Counted from the stretch's first letter, positions 34,460-43,521 are shown. The stretch is DNA of 64,000 nucleotides from Hymenobacter sp. DG25A (GCF_001280305.1 NZ_CP012623.1:1612001-1676000), one strand, 5' to 3'. A program made the numbers and translations. The notes: generated from the letters alone by a model not told the origin.

Positions 34460-35500
34460 ATGGAATTCACGGTAGGCCAAGTAGCAGAGGTGCTGCGGGG
34501 CGACGTCGAAGGTGACGCCGCACTCCGCATTGATCGGCTGGCAAAAATTGAAGAAGGCCGGGAAGGCTCCCTTACCTTTCTGTCAAACCCCAAATACGAA
34601 CCCCAGCTCTACACCACCGGAGCTTCGGCCGTCATTGTGAGTCGTACGCTGGAGCTGCGGCACCCCGTGGCCGCCACGCTTATCCGCGTAGACGACCCGT
34701 ATACCAGCTTTACCACTCTGCTGGAGTTCTACCAGCAGGCTTCGCGCACTGGCCGCCGGGGCGTGGAGGAGCCCGCCTTCATGGGTCCCAACTCCACCAT
34801 CGGCGAGAACCATTACCGCGGCGCCTTCTCTTACATCGGGCATGACTGCGAGATTGGGCCCGACGTGGTCATCTTCCCCCACGTCTACATCGGCGACCGG
34901 GTGAAAATTGGGGCGGGCACCATTCTGTATGCCGGGGCCAAGATTTACTCTGAAACCGTTATTGGTGCCCGCTGCACCGTGCATGCCGGCGCCGTTATTG
35001 GCTCCGATGGATTTGGTTTCGCCCCCCAGCCCGATGGCTCCTACCGCACCATTCCGCAGATTGGTAATGTAGTGCTGGAAGACAACGTCAGCATTGGCGC
35101 CAACGCTACCATTGACTGCGCCACCATGGGCTCTACCATCATCCGGGAGGGCAGCAAAGTAGATAACCTGGTGCAGATAGCCCACAACGTGGAAATTGGC
35201 CGCCACACAGTGGTAGCCTCGCAAACGGGTATTTCCGGTTCCACTAAAATTGGTGATTTCTGCGTGCTGGCCGGCCAGGCCGGGCTGGCCGGGCACCTTA
35301 CCCTGGCCAACCGCACTACGGTGACGGCGCAGTCGGGCGTGGGCAAGTCTATTAAGGAAGAAGGCGTGTTTCTGCAGGGCTCACCAGCCTTCAATCTGCG
35401 CGATAGTCTGCGGGCAAACGCCATTTTCCGCCGCCTGCCCGATCTGGAGCGGCGGCTGGATGTGCTGGAACGGCAGCAAACAGCACCGGAAAAGTCCTAG
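34460..35500 (+). CDS. lpxD: UDP-3-O-acylglucosamine N-acyltransferase LpxD
   Basis: Third enzyme of lipid A synthesis: it adds the N-linked 3-hydroxyacyl chain from acyl-ACP. 346 aa, standard length. The N-terminal uridine-binding domain (LTFLSNPKYEPQLY) is followed by a left-handed beta-helix of hexapeptide repeats (IGPDVVIFPHVYIGD, IGARCTVHAGAVIGSDGFGF). The catalytic His is His242 in QIAHNVEIG. A C-terminal helix follows (LRANAIFRRLPDLERRLD). It is the first gene of the lipid A cluster, but a terminator separates it from lpxC-fabZ. Confidence 0.96.
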   Translation: MEFTVGQVAEVLRGDVEGDAALRIDRLAKIEEGREGSLTFLSNPKYEPQLYTTGASAVIVSRTLELRHPVAATLIRVDDPYTSFTTLLEFYQQASRTGRRGVEEPAFMGPNSTIGENHYRGAFSYIGHDCEIGPDVVIFPHVYIGDRVKIGAGTILYAGAKIYSETVIGARCTVHAGAVIGSDGFGFAPQPDGSYRTIPQIGNVVLEDNVSIGANATIDCATMGSTIIREGSKVDNLVQIAHNVEIGRHTVVASQTGISGSTKIGDFCVLAGQAGLAGHLTLANRTTVTAQSGVGKSIKEEGVFLQGSPAFNLRDSLRANAIFRRLPDLERRLDVLERQQTAPEKS

Positions 35501-35512
35501 CTTTGTGCTCAC

Positions 35513-35560
35513 AAAAGCCGCCAGCTGTAGGCTGTATGCTGCAACTGGCGGCTTTTCTGT
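35513..35560 (+). terminator. Terminator-like hairpin between lpxD and lpxC-fabZ
   Basis: AAAAGCCGCCAG (35513-35524) pairs with 35545-35556, ending in TTTT. The stem is complete but the T-tract is short, so partial read-through to lpxC-fabZ is possible. Confidence 0.6.
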
Positions 35561-35623
35561 ATCTCTGATTTTCTTCGTTATCTACTGTCTGCAGCTTGAA
35601 GCTTAGCGCTTTAGCTACCCTCC

Positions 35624-37018
35624 ATGAACGATAAGCAACACACCATCAAAGCCCCTGTAACGGTAAGCGGCATTGGCCTGCACACCGGCGTAGTGGCCAC
35701 CATGACCTTCTGCCCGGCCCCTATCAACCACGGGTATAAGTTTCAGCGTATCGATTTGCCCGGCCAGCCCATTGTGGATGCCGACGTAGATAACGTGGTA
35801 GACCTCTCCCGGGGCACTACCATTGAGCAGAATGGTGCCCGCGTGAATACCGTGGAGCACACGCTGGCTGCGCTGGTGGGTTTGCAGATTGATAACGTGC
35901 TGATTCAACTGGACGGCCCCGAGCCGCCCATCATGGATGGTTCCAGCTACGAGTTCATCAAGCCCCTGCAGGAAGTGGGCCTGGAAGAGCAGAACGCGCT
36001 GCGCAACTACTTCGAGATTCCCGATGAAATCCGGTTCGTGGACAACGCCCGCGCCGTGGAAATTGCCGGTCTGCCCCTGAACACGTACCGCGTCACGGTA
36101 ATGGTAGACTACAACTCGCCGGTGCTGGGCTCGCAGCACGCTTCCCTGACGGATATTTCCCAGTTCGCCTCGGAAATTGCCTCCTCCCGCACCTTCTGCT
36201 TCCTGCACGAGTTGGAAGCTCTCTACAAGCAGAACCTCATCAAAGGCGGCGACCTGAGCAATGCCATTGTGGTGGTAGACCGGGTAGTAAGCGAAGATGA
36301 GCTGAGCGACCTGGCTACCATGCTGGGCAAGCCCAAAGTGGCCGTGAAGAAGGAAGGCATTCTGAACAACGTGGACCTGCGCCACAAAAACGAGCCCGCC
36401 CGCCACAAGCTCCTCGACCTGATTGGCGACCTGGCGCTGGTAGGCCGCCCGCTGAAAGGCCAGATTCTGGCGGCCCGCCCTGGGCACGCGGCCAACGTAG
36501 CCTTCGCCAAGAAGATCAAGAAGAAAATGCAGGAGGCTGATTCCTCACCGGTGCCGAGCTACGACCCCTCGCGCCCGCCCGTGATGGATATCAACAAGAT
36601 TGCCGCCACCCTGCCCCACCGCTACCCTTTCCTGCTCATCGACAAGATTATTCACCTCGATGCCTCTACAGTAACAAGCGTGAAAAACGTGACGATGAAC
36701 GAGCCCTTCTTCCAGGGCCACTTCCCCGGCAACCCCGTGATGCCCGGCGTGCTGCAGATTGAGGCCATGGCCCAGACCGGCGGCATTCTGGTGCTAAACA
36801 CTGTAACCGACCCCGAGAACTACTGGACCTATTTCCTGGGCATCGAAAACTGCCGCTTCCGCAAGAAAGTATTGCCCGGCGATACCATCCTTTTCAAGTG
36901 TGAGCTGTTAGCTCCCATTAAGCGTGGTATTGCCAAAATGAAAGGCCAAGCCTTTGTGAATGGCAAGGTGGTCATGGAAGCCGAAATGAGTGCGGCCATC
37001 GTCCGCAAAGACGCTTAA
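35624..37018 (+). CDS. lpxC-fabZ: bifunctional LpxC deacetylase / FabZ dehydratase
   Basis: A 464-aa fusion. Residues 1 to about 305 are LpxC, the zinc deacetylase that commits UDP-3-O-acyl-GlcNAc to lipid A (GIGLHTGVVATMTFCPA, VEHTLAAL, PIMDGSSYEFI, DLRHKNEPARHKLLDLIGDL with zinc His/Asp). Residues about 320-464 are FabZ, the 3-hydroxyacyl-ACP dehydratase (LPHRYPFLLIDKI, active-site His366 in FFQGHFPGNPVMPGVLQIE). The fusion is characteristic of Bacteroidota and balances lipid A against fatty acid synthesis at one protein. The linker (about 305-320) is Ser/Pro-rich. Start ATG 35624. Confidence 0.97.
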   Translation: MNDKQHTIKAPVTVSGIGLHTGVVATMTFCPAPINHGYKFQRIDLPGQPIVDADVDNVVDLSRGTTIEQNGARVNTVEHTLAALVGLQIDNVLIQLDGPEPPIMDGSSYEFIKPLQEVGLEEQNALRNYFEIPDEIRFVDNARAVEIAGLPLNTYRVTVMVDYNSPVLGSQHASLTDISQFASEIASSRTFCFLHELEALYKQNLIKGGDLSNAIVVVDRVVSEDELSDLATMLGKPKVAVKKEGILNNVDLRHKNEPARHKLLDLIGDLALVGRPLKGQILAARPGHAANVAFAKKIKKKMQEADSSPVPSYDPSRPPVMDINKIAATLPHRYPFLLIDKIIHLDASTVTSVKNVTMNEPFFQGHFPGNPVMPGVLQIEAMAQTGGILVLNTVTDPENYWTYFLGIENCRFRKKVLPGDTILFKCELLAPIKRGIAKMKGQAFVNGKVVMEAEMSAAIVRKDA

Positions 37019-37146
37019 CTTTTTAATTCTGCCTGTTGACCTATGCTATCAAAACGAATCGACACGCCGGGCAATCTGACCCGGTCATTTCCTCGTTCGT
37101 TTCTGCCGTCATAGCGCAACATTCATAATTCAGAATTCCCTCTCGA

Positions 37147-37944
37147 ATGAACCAGCCGCTCGCCTATATTCACCCCGAAGCGAAAATTGCCCAGAACGTG
37201 GTAGTGGAGCCCTTCACTACTATCGATAAGGACGTTGAAATCGGGGAAGGCACCTGGATTGGGCCCAACGTTACTATTATGGCCGGGGCCCGCATTGGCA
37301 AGAACTGCAAGATTTTCCCGGGCGCGGTTATCTCCGCCATTCCCCAGGATTTGAAGTTTGCCGGCGAAAGAACCACCGCCCACATCGGCGACAATACCGT
37401 GATTCGGGAGTGCGTGACGGTGAACCGCGGCACTACCGACCGGCTGAAGACTATTGTAGGCGCCAACTGCCTGCTTATGGCCTACGTGCACATTGCCCAC
37501 GACTGTATTATTGGCGACCACTGCATTCTGGCCAACACGGTGCAGGTGGCCGGGCACGTAGAGATTGGTGAATACGCCATAATTGGCGGCTCATCGGCGG
37601 TGCACCAGTTTGTGCGCGTGGGGCAGCATGCTATGGTATCGGGGGGCTCTTTGGTGCGGAAAGACGTACCGCCCTTCGTGAAAGTAGGCCGTGAGCCGCT
37701 CACGTACAGCGGCATCAACTCCATTGGGCTGCGGCGCCGGGGCTTCTCGGATCTGCAGATCAGCGAGATTCAGCAGTTCTACCGTTTGCTCTTCCTGAGC
37801 GGGCTGAACAACAACGATGCGCTGGAGAAGATTGAACTGGAGCTGGCCCCCTCGCCGGAGCGGGATGAGGTAGTGAACTTCATTCGCAACTCGGGCCGCG
37901 GAGTTATCAAAGGCTATACGCGCGGCAGCTCCAGTGCAGATTGA
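37147..37944 (+). CDS. lpxA: acyl-ACP:UDP-GlcNAc O-acyltransferase LpxA
   Basis: First enzyme of lipid A synthesis. 265 aa with left-handed beta-helix repeats (VVEPFTTIDKDVEIGEGTWIG, IGDNTVIRECVTVNRGT). The catalytic His is His118 in HIAHDCIIGDHCILAN, and the C-terminal helical domain (GLRRRGFSDLQISEIQQFYR) is present. It follows lpxC-fabZ by 128 bases. Its last 11 bases overlap the next gene, so the ATPase downstream is translationally coupled to it. Confidence 0.96.
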   Translation: MNQPLAYIHPEAKIAQNVVVEPFTTIDKDVEIGEGTWIGPNVTIMAGARIGKNCKIFPGAVISAIPQDLKFAGERTTAHIGDNTVIRECVTVNRGTTDRLKTIVGANCLLMAYVHIAHDCIIGDHCILANTVQVAGHVEIGEYAIIGGSSAVHQFVRVGQHAMVSGGSLVRKDVPPFVKVGREPLTYSGINSIGLRRRGFSDLQISEIQQFYRLLFLSGLNNNDALEKIELELAPSPERDEVVNFIRNSGRGVIKGYTRGSSSAD

Positions 37945-38566
37945 GGCCATTGGGCTGGGTAAGCGCTTCCACCGGGAGTGGATTTTCCGGGGCCTGACGC
38001 ACCGTTTTGCGCCTGGCACGGCCACGGCTATTCTGGGCCCCAACGGCGCCGGCAAGAGCACCCTGCTCAACACGCTTTCCGGGCAACTGCTTTCCTCCGA
38101 AGGCACGCTCACCTATTCCTACCTGGGCCGCAACGTACCAGTGGAGGAAATACCGCCCTTTCTGGCGTATTGCGCGCCTTACCTGGAGTTGATTGAGGAG
38201 CTGACCCTAACCGAGCTGCTGCACTTTCACACCCGCTTTAAGCCCCTGCGCCCCGGCATCAGCACCGACCAATTAATTGAGCTGATGTACCTGGAAAAAT
38301 CCCGCCACAAGCTGGTGCGCGACTTTTCCTCCGGCATGAAGCAGCGCCTCAAGCTGGCCCTGGCCCTGTACAGCCACGCCCCGCTCCTGCTGCTGGACGA
38401 GCCCACCACCAACCTGGACCGCACCGGCGTAGCCTGGTATCAGGAGCACGTGGCCGCCACCCTGGCCGGCCGGCTGGTGCTGGTGAGCTCCAATGTGCCG
38501 GAAGAATATGCCTTCTGCACCGAGCAGCTGCTGATTACGGACTTCGGCGCCCAAGCGGCGCGCTAG
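37934..38566 (+). CDS. small ABC-type ATPase with degenerate Q- and H-loops
   Basis: A 210-aa ABC nucleotide-binding domain starting at GTG 37934 within the end of lpxA. Walker A GPNGAGKST (35-43), signature FSSGMKQ (131-137), Walker B LLLLDEP (151-157) and D-loop TNLD are intact. The Q-loop position reads LAYCAPYLELI without Gln (about Ala81), and the H-loop His is replaced by Asn187 in VSSNVPEEY. No permease is encoded nearby. It could be an energising subunit for a lipid A or envelope process, or a regulatory ATPase; coupling to lpxA is the only clue. The identity as an ABC ATPase is secure; the function is unknown. Confidence 0.85.
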   Translation: MQIEAIGLGKRFHREWIFRGLTHRFAPGTATAILGPNGAGKSTLLNTLSGQLLSSEGTLTYSYLGRNVPVEEIPPFLAYCAPYLELIEELTLTELLHFHTRFKPLRPGISTDQLIELMYLEKSRHKLVRDFSSGMKQRLKLALALYSHAPLLLLDEPTTNLDRTGVAWYQEHVAATLAGRLVLVSSNVPEEYAFCTEQLLITDFGAQAAR

Positions 38567-38752
38567 TTTCTTGGCGGCTTACAAATAGTTTTGGCACTTT
38601 GCATGGCGGCGGGAACCAACCGCCATGCCCAAAAGTTGTAGCCCTGTTTTTCGGTTTTCCAGCTAACTGAAATCTGCTTAGTCCGTATCTTCGCAGCGGC
38701 ACGCGCCTTTTTTCGCTAGCTATATTTCACCCTTTACCGCCCTTACCCGGCC

Positions 38753-39112
38753 ATGAGACAATACGACGACCTCGACGGCGACTTCCTCGACGATGACGAC
38801 GAGCTGGATACTTTCGCCAAAACCGGCGGCAGCAAAACCCGCGGCACCTCCGAAGACCGCCTCTCAGCCAAGTACGCCGACTACCTGATGTGGCGGGACA
38901 CCGGCTCCTCTCATGATGAGGCGCTGGACCTGGCCAACATGACGGAGGATGAATACACCACCGCTGAAGCCGCCGAAGACCCCGATGGCAGCAGCGGCTT
39001 CTCCCGCTTCGGCGACGATGACGACGATGACCTCAGCGACGACCTCGACGATGACGACACCTTTAGCAGCCGTAGTAAAAGCAAAGGCCGCTACGATGAT
39101 GATGACTATTAA
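38753..39112 (+). CDS. acidic low-complexity protein
   Basis: A 119-aa, strongly acidic protein dominated by Asp/Glu runs (DFLDDDDELDTF, DDDDDDLSDDLDDDDTF, ending YDDDDY) with one ordered-looking centre (SAKYADYLMWRDTGSSHDEALDLANM). No signal peptide or membrane segment is seen. A box reading TATCTTCG about 67 bases upstream may be its promoter, and a terminator follows. I do not recognise the family; it might be a small nucleic-acid mimic or a binding protein for basic partners, but that is guesswork. A real gene seems likely because of regulatory flanks and codon use. Confidence 0.65.
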   Translation: MRQYDDLDGDFLDDDDELDTFAKTGGSKTRGTSEDRLSAKYADYLMWRDTGSSHDEALDLANMTEDEYTTAEAAEDPDGSSGFSRFGDDDDDDLSDDLDDDDTFSSRSKSKGRYDDDDY

Positions 39113-39152
39113 AACAGACTGGTTGGCAGTAGTTGGCTGATTGAAATTCATA

Positions 39153-39188
39153 AAAAAGCCCCGCCGGTTTACACCAGCGGGGCTTTTT
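39153..39188. terminator. Bidirectional terminator
   Basis: AAAAAGCCCCGC (39153-39164) pairs with GCGGGGCTTTTT (39177-39188), between the convergent acidic-protein gene and DUF4197 gene. Confidence 0.9.
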
Positions 39189-39217
39189 GTATTTCTATGG
39201 CTTGTCCAACCATCCAC

Positions 39218-39985
39218 CTATTTGCGGCCAAATACGCGCTTCAGCAGCTCCGTGGTGCGGGCCACGGGGTTTTCCCGGATGTTGGCTTCTTCCTGCGCAA
39301 TAAGCGTGAACAGGCCATCAATGGCTTTGCCCGTGGCGTATTGGTTCAGGTCCGTATTCACGGGCTTCACAAAGGGAATCTGGTTGTAGCGCGTGGTCAG
39401 GTCGGTGTAGTACCGGGTGGCGCTTACTTTGTCTAAGGATTGCTGAATGATGGGCTGAAAAGCCGTGGTCAGCTGTTCGGAGGTAGTGCGCTTCAGGTAC
39501 TGGGTAGCCGCGTCTTTCTGGCCCGTCAGAATGCCCCACACATCTTTAAATGTGAGGCTTTTGATTGCTGAAATAAAGATAGGCTTCGCGCTTTTGGCTG
39601 CGTCTTCCGCGCCCCGGTTCAGGGACAGCTCAAATTTATCAACCTCCGCTCCCAGGCCAATACGCCGCATGGTGTTGGCCACGCGCTGGGCATCGGGAGG
39701 GAAAGGAATGCGGATCAGGCGATTCAGGTAGAAGCCATCCGTCTGCGAGGCCTGATCGGCTCCTTTGCTGATGCCCTGCACCAGGGCTTCCTGCAGGCCT
39801 TTGGCGGCCTCCGTCTGCGTAACGCTGCCGCCGCTGGTCTGGGTGGTGGTGGTTTTAGTCTTGGTTTTAACTTTCGACGCCGAACCCAGTATACGGCCCA
39901 GATCGGACAGCCTTATTTGAGCGGATGCCGCTACATTTATCCCTAAAAAAAGGGCCAGCAGCAGTGAATAGTGAATCTTTTTCAT
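39218..39985 (-). CDS. exported DUF4197 family protein
   Basis: A 255-aa exported protein recognised as DUF4197: TEAAKGLQEALVQGISKGAD near the start, FYLNRLIRIPFPPDAQRV in the middle, and the C-terminal ATGKAIDGLFTLIAQEEANI, NPVARTTELLKRVFG. The signal peptide (MKKIHYSLLLALFLGINVAA) starts at ATG 39985; the frame is open to 40072, but the -7-like box CAAAGTA (minus strand TACTTTG) at 39998-40004 lies between, favouring the shorter form. The family is widespread in Bacteroidota and Proteobacteria with unknown function. Divergent from cinA. Confidence 0.85.
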   Translation of the reverse strand: MKKIHYSLLLALFLGINVAASAQIRLSDLGRILGSASKVKTKTKTTTTQTSGGSVTQTEAAKGLQEALVQGISKGADQASQTDGFYLNRLIRIPFPPDAQRVANTMRRIGLGAEVDKFELSLNRGAEDAAKSAKPIFISAIKSLTFKDVWGILTGQKDAATQYLKRTTSEQLTTAFQPIIQQSLDKVSATRYYTDLTTRYNQIPFVKPVNTDLNQYATGKAIDGLFTLIAQEEANIRENPVARTTELLKRVFGRK

Positions 39986-40083
39986 AACTCGAACCGGCAA
40001 AGTATGGTTAGGTGCCCGGAAGGACGCAAAAGCCTTTTGGCACAAACCGGACCAAAATTCAGAAAAAAACACTCCTCTACCCT

Positions 40084-41337
40084 ATGACGCACCAAGTACC
40101 TAATGCCGAAATCATTACGATTGGCGACGAACTGTTATATGGTCAGGTCATCGACACCAACTCGGCCTTTCTGGGGCAGGAATTAGGGAAGCTGGGAATA
40201 CGGGTGCGGCAGATTTCCAGCGTCTCAGATCGGGCAGAGGAGATTGTACAGGCCCTGGATGCCGCCCGGCAGCGGGCTTCGCTGGTGCTGATTACGGGCG
40301 GCCTAGGCCCTACCAAAGATGACCTCACCAAGCATATTCTGACGGATTACTTCGGGACCGAGCTGGTGCTACATGAGCCTTCTCTGCGGGATGTGGAAGC
40401 TATTTTTGCCCGCTACAACCGCCCCATGCTGGAAGTAAACCGCCAGCAGGCCTTCCTCCCCGCCAGCTGCACGCCCATTCGGAATGTGATGGGCACGGCG
40501 CCGGGCATGTGGTTCGAGGACCGCGGCGTGGTGTTCGTTTCTATGCCCGGCGTGCCCTTTGAAATGAAGCGCATGATGACGGACATTGTGCTACCCAAGC
40601 TCAAGGAGCATTTCCATACCCCCGCCATCGAGCACGTCGTGATTCAGACGGTGGGTCTGGGCGAGTCCTTTTTGGCCGAGCGTATTGCGGATTGGGAAGA
40701 TGCCCTACCGGCTAATATCCGGTTGGCTTACCTTCCCTACGTAGGCGGCGTGCGCCTGCGCCTCACCGGCACCGACGATGGCCAGCCCAACCTGCGGGAG
40801 CGGATGCGCGCCCTCTTACCCGCTCTGCGTGAGAAGCTGGGCCAGCACATTTTTGCCGAAGGCGAAGTAACCCTAGAAGCAGCCGTGGGCGAGCTGCTGC
40901 GCGAAAGAGGCTTGACCATAGGCACCGCCGAAAGCTGCACCGGCGGCTTCGTGGCGCATAAGCTGACCAGCGTACCCGGCAGCTCCACCTATTTTAAAGG
41001 AAGCATTATTGCCTACGATAATACTATCAAGATCAATGACTTGAATATCAATCCTGAAAGCCTGACTACACATGGCGCAGTCAGCGAAACGGTGGTACGC
41101 GAAATGGCCGAAGGCCTGCGCCAGCACCTGAAGGTAGATGTAGCCATTGCCACCAGCGGCATAGCCGGGCCCGATGGCGGCACCCCCGAAAAACCGGTGG
41201 GCACCATCTGGATTGCCTACGCCGATGCCCACCGCACCGTGAGCCGGCTACTGAGCTTTAACCGCGGCCGCCAGCTGAACATTGAATACACCACCACGGT
41301 CCTGCTGGATATGCTTCGCACGAATCTGCCCATGTAG
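40084..41337 (+). CDS. cinA: CinA family nicotinamide-nucleotide amidohydrolase
   Basis: A 417-aa two-domain protein. The N-terminal MoCF_BD/COG1058 domain (EIITIGDELLYGQVIDTNSA, ITGGLGPTKDDLTK) has ADP-ribose pyrophosphatase activity in homologues. The C-terminal PncC domain (GTAESCTGGFVAHKLTSVPG, ATSGIAGPDGGTPEKPVGT) deamidates NMN in pyridine nucleotide recycling. ATG 40084 (MTHQVPNAEIITIG) is preferred over the open frame from 40012. It lies 213 bases before the E2 gene on the same strand, an order I recall as frequent in Bacteroidota. Confidence 0.94.
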   Translation: MTHQVPNAEIITIGDELLYGQVIDTNSAFLGQELGKLGIRVRQISSVSDRAEEIVQALDAARQRASLVLITGGLGPTKDDLTKHILTDYFGTELVLHEPSLRDVEAIFARYNRPMLEVNRQQAFLPASCTPIRNVMGTAPGMWFEDRGVVFVSMPGVPFEMKRMMTDIVLPKLKEHFHTPAIEHVVIQTVGLGESFLAERIADWEDALPANIRLAYLPYVGGVRLRLTGTDDGQPNLRERMRALLPALREKLGQHIFAEGEVTLEAAVGELLRERGLTIGTAESCTGGFVAHKLTSVPGSSTYFKGSIIAYDNTIKINDLNINPESLTTHGAVSETVVREMAEGLRQHLKVDVAIATSGIAGPDGGTPEKPVGTIWIAYADAHRTVSRLLSFNRGRQLNIEYTTTVLLDMLRTNLPM

Positions 41338-41448
41338 GGCCGGAGGCAACCACCGTTTAGCAAGGCAGCTTTGGGGCCTTTCTCCACTGGTTTTCAGCCG
41401 GGGGCGAATCTTCGCATGCGGTCCTTCTTCCTGAGCCGGCAAAAAGCC

Positions 41449-41456
41449 TACCTTTG
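41449..41456 (+). promoter_or_regulatory. -7 box (TACCTTTG) upstream of the E2 gene
   Basis: Perfect TAnnTTTG match 95 bases before the ATG at 41551, leaving a leader of roughly 85-90 bases. No clear -33 element. Confidence 0.4.
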
Positions 41457-41550
41457 CCACGATTTTTGGGCACCCACCCTTTTACCTGCCCAGGCAATCA
41501 ACTAGTTTCCCGACCCTCAACACCCAACAACCCAAATTCCCAAAATACGC

Positions 41551-42933
41551 ATGGCACGAGTGGAAATGGTGATGCCCAAGATGGGCGAAAGCATTATGGA
41601 AGGCACCGTCCTGAAATGGCTCAAACAGGTAGGCGACACCATTGAGCAGGACGAATCGGTGCTGGAAGTAGCTACGGACAAAGTAGATACCGAAGTACCC
41701 GCCATTTATGCCGGTGTTTTGCAGGAAATTCTGGTGCAGGAAGGCCAGGTAGTAGCCGTTGGGGCTCCCATAGCCATTCTGGAAACGGATGCCGCCAGCG
41801 CCGGCGCTTCGGCCCCCGCTGCCGCCGTAGCGGCTCCGGCCATCAACGGTGCTTCCGTAGCGGCCGCTGAAGTTCCCTACCTCCCCGAGCCTTTTGATCC
41901 GCAGGCCGACCAGCGCCTGAGCGTAGCCCAGCCGGGTCGCTTCTACTCCCCGCTGGTGCTCAGCATTGCCCGCGAAGAAGGCATTTCGATGGCTGACCTG
42001 GAATACATTCCCGGTACCGGCAAGGAAAACCGCGTAACGAAGAAGGATATTCTGGACTATGTGGCTTCGGGCCAGAAGCCCGTTGCCCAGCCAGCAGCCG
42101 CGGCAGCTACTCCGGCCCAGCAGCCGGTAGCTCAGCCCCAGGCAGCTCACCAGCCCGCCGCTGAAGCGCCTAAGGCAGCCGCGCCAGCCGTTACCGCTTC
42201 CAAGCCCGCACCGTCCGTGAGCGGTGGCCAGGAGTTGATTGAAATGGACCGCATGCGCAAGATGATTGCGCAGCGTATGGTAGACTCCAAGCGGATTTCC
42301 CCCCACGTTACCTCATTTGTGGAGGCTGATGTGACGGAGCTAGTGAACTGGCGCAACAAGCACAAAGACGCCTACAAGAAGCGCGAGGGCGAGAACCTCA
42401 CTTTCACGCCTATCTTCATTCAGGCGGTGGCCCGCGCCATCCAGGACTTCCCCATGATCAACGTTTCCATTGATGGCGACTACATCATCAAGAAGCGCGA
42501 CATCAACATTGGCGTAGCGGTGGCCCTGCCCTCCGGCAACCTCATTGTGCCCGTGATTCACAACGCCGACCAGCTGAACCTGAACGGCCTGAGCAAAAAG
42601 GTGAACGACCTGGCCACCCGGGCCCGGGCCAACAAGCTGAAGCCCGAGGATCTGGATGGCGGCACCTACACGCTCAGCAACGTGGGTTCCTTCGGTAACG
42701 TGATGGGCACGCCCATCATTATGCAGCCGCAGGTAGCCATTATGGCCGTGGGCGCCATCAAGAAAAAGCCAGCGGTAATTGAAACGCCCCAAGGCGACTT
42801 GATTGGCGTGCGTCACTTTATGTTCCTCTCACACAGCTATGACCACCGTGTGGTAGATGGCTCGCTGGGTGGCATGTTTGTGCGTCGCGTAGCTGATTAC
42901 CTGGAGCAGTTTGACCCCAACACATCTATCTAA
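41551..42933 (+). CDS. 2-oxo acid dehydrogenase E2 (dihydrolipoyl acyltransferase)
   Basis: A 460-aa E2 subunit. The lipoyl domain is residues 1-80 with lipoyl-Lys44 in VATDKVDTEVP; a peripheral-subunit-binding domain is about 130-172 (YSPLVLSIAREEGISMADLE); a Pro/Ala linker of about 45 residues follows; the catalytic domain is about 225-460, with active-site His in SYDHRVVDGSLGG. Single lipoyl domain and the VDTEVPA sequence suggest the branched-chain or general 2-oxo acid complex rather than pyruvate or 2-oxoglutarate, but the substrate is not decidable by eye. No E1 or E3 gene is adjacent. Confidence 0.92.
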   Translation: MARVEMVMPKMGESIMEGTVLKWLKQVGDTIEQDESVLEVATDKVDTEVPAIYAGVLQEILVQEGQVVAVGAPIAILETDAASAGASAPAAAVAAPAINGASVAAAEVPYLPEPFDPQADQRLSVAQPGRFYSPLVLSIAREEGISMADLEYIPGTGKENRVTKKDILDYVASGQKPVAQPAAAAATPAQQPVAQPQAAHQPAAEAPKAAAPAVTASKPAPSVSGGQELIEMDRMRKMIAQRMVDSKRISPHVTSFVEADVTELVNWRNKHKDAYKKREGENLTFTPIFIQAVARAIQDFPMINVSIDGDYIIKKRDINIGVAVALPSGNLIVPVIHNADQLNLNGLSKKVNDLATRARANKLKPEDLDGGTYTLSNVGSFGNVMGTPIIMQPQVAIMAVGAIKKKPAVIETPQGDLIGVRHFMFLSHSYDHRVVDGSLGGMFVRRVADYLEQFDPNTSI

Positions 42934-42968
42934 CACAACCCGCGTTTTATGGCGCGTTGCTCCTCAAG

Positions 42969-43001
42969 AAGCCCGTCATACTGACGGGCTTTTCTTTTTA
43001 A
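42969..43001 (+). terminator. Rho-independent terminator after the E2 gene
   Basis: AAGCCCGTCA (42969-42978), a three-base loop, TGACGGGCTT (42982-42991) and a T-rich tail. Confidence 0.88.
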
Positions 43002-43014
43002 CTTTCAGCGTATT

Positions 43015-43521
43015 ATGAAAAGAATATTGCCGGTTTTTGCCTTGGTTATTTCCCTGGGGCTCATCGTGTTTTTGTATTACCAGACCACCCGGCTGGAACA
43101 GGCCCTGCAGCTCTCCGACAAACGCTTTGCCGACTGTCAGCAGGTAAACTTTCAGCTGCAGATGAAATCCAAGGGCGACTCCGAGCCAGCAGCTAAGCCA
43201 GCGGAAGCCCCTGCAGAAGTAACCAGTGCCGAACCCCGCGACCTGCTCACCACGGCCCAATTGAGCCGCCTGGTACGCCGCGGCCTGGGCAACCCGGCCA
43301 CCATGCTGCGCACCAGCCTGGAGCGCCAGCAGCAGCGCCTGCTGCCTGCCGAAGGCAAAGTGGGCGGCACCATGAAGATCCGGGAAGTGAGCGTGCTGAG
43401 CGACCATTATGCCCTGGCTACTTTCGATGATGGCCACAGCGCCGGCCAGATGCTGCTCCGCTACGAAGCCAAAGGTCCGCAGCAGATTTCCTGGCAGCGG
43501 GTAGACTACGTGCTGGAGTAA
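43015..43521 (+). CDS. hypothetical membrane-anchored protein
   Basis: A 168-aa protein with one N-terminal membrane helix (ILPVFALVISLGLIVFLYYQ), a short heptad region (LEQALQLSDKRFADCQQVNF), an Ala/Pro/Glu-rich stretch (about residues 58-78), and a compact C-terminal domain with VSVLSDHYALATFDDGHSAG and the end WQRVDYVLE. Probably anchored in the inner membrane with the C-terminus in the periplasm. I do not recognise the family. It follows the E2 terminator, so it likely has its own promoter, and ends before a strong bidirectional terminator. Confidence 0.75.
   Translation: MKRILPVFALVISLGLIVFLYYQTTRLEQALQLSDKRFADCQQVNFQLQMKSKGDSEPAAKPAEAPAEVTSAEPRDLLTTAQLSRLVRRGLGNPATMLRTSLERQQQRLLPAEGKVGGTMKIREVSVLSDHYALATFDDGHSAGQMLLRYEAKGPQQISWQRVDYVLE

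Noticed and set aside
38753..39112. GAC/GAT-rich stretch as a tandem DNA repeat
   Set aside because: The periodicity is that of Asp codons in one frame with irregular synonymous use, so it reflects protein composition and not a DNA repeat.
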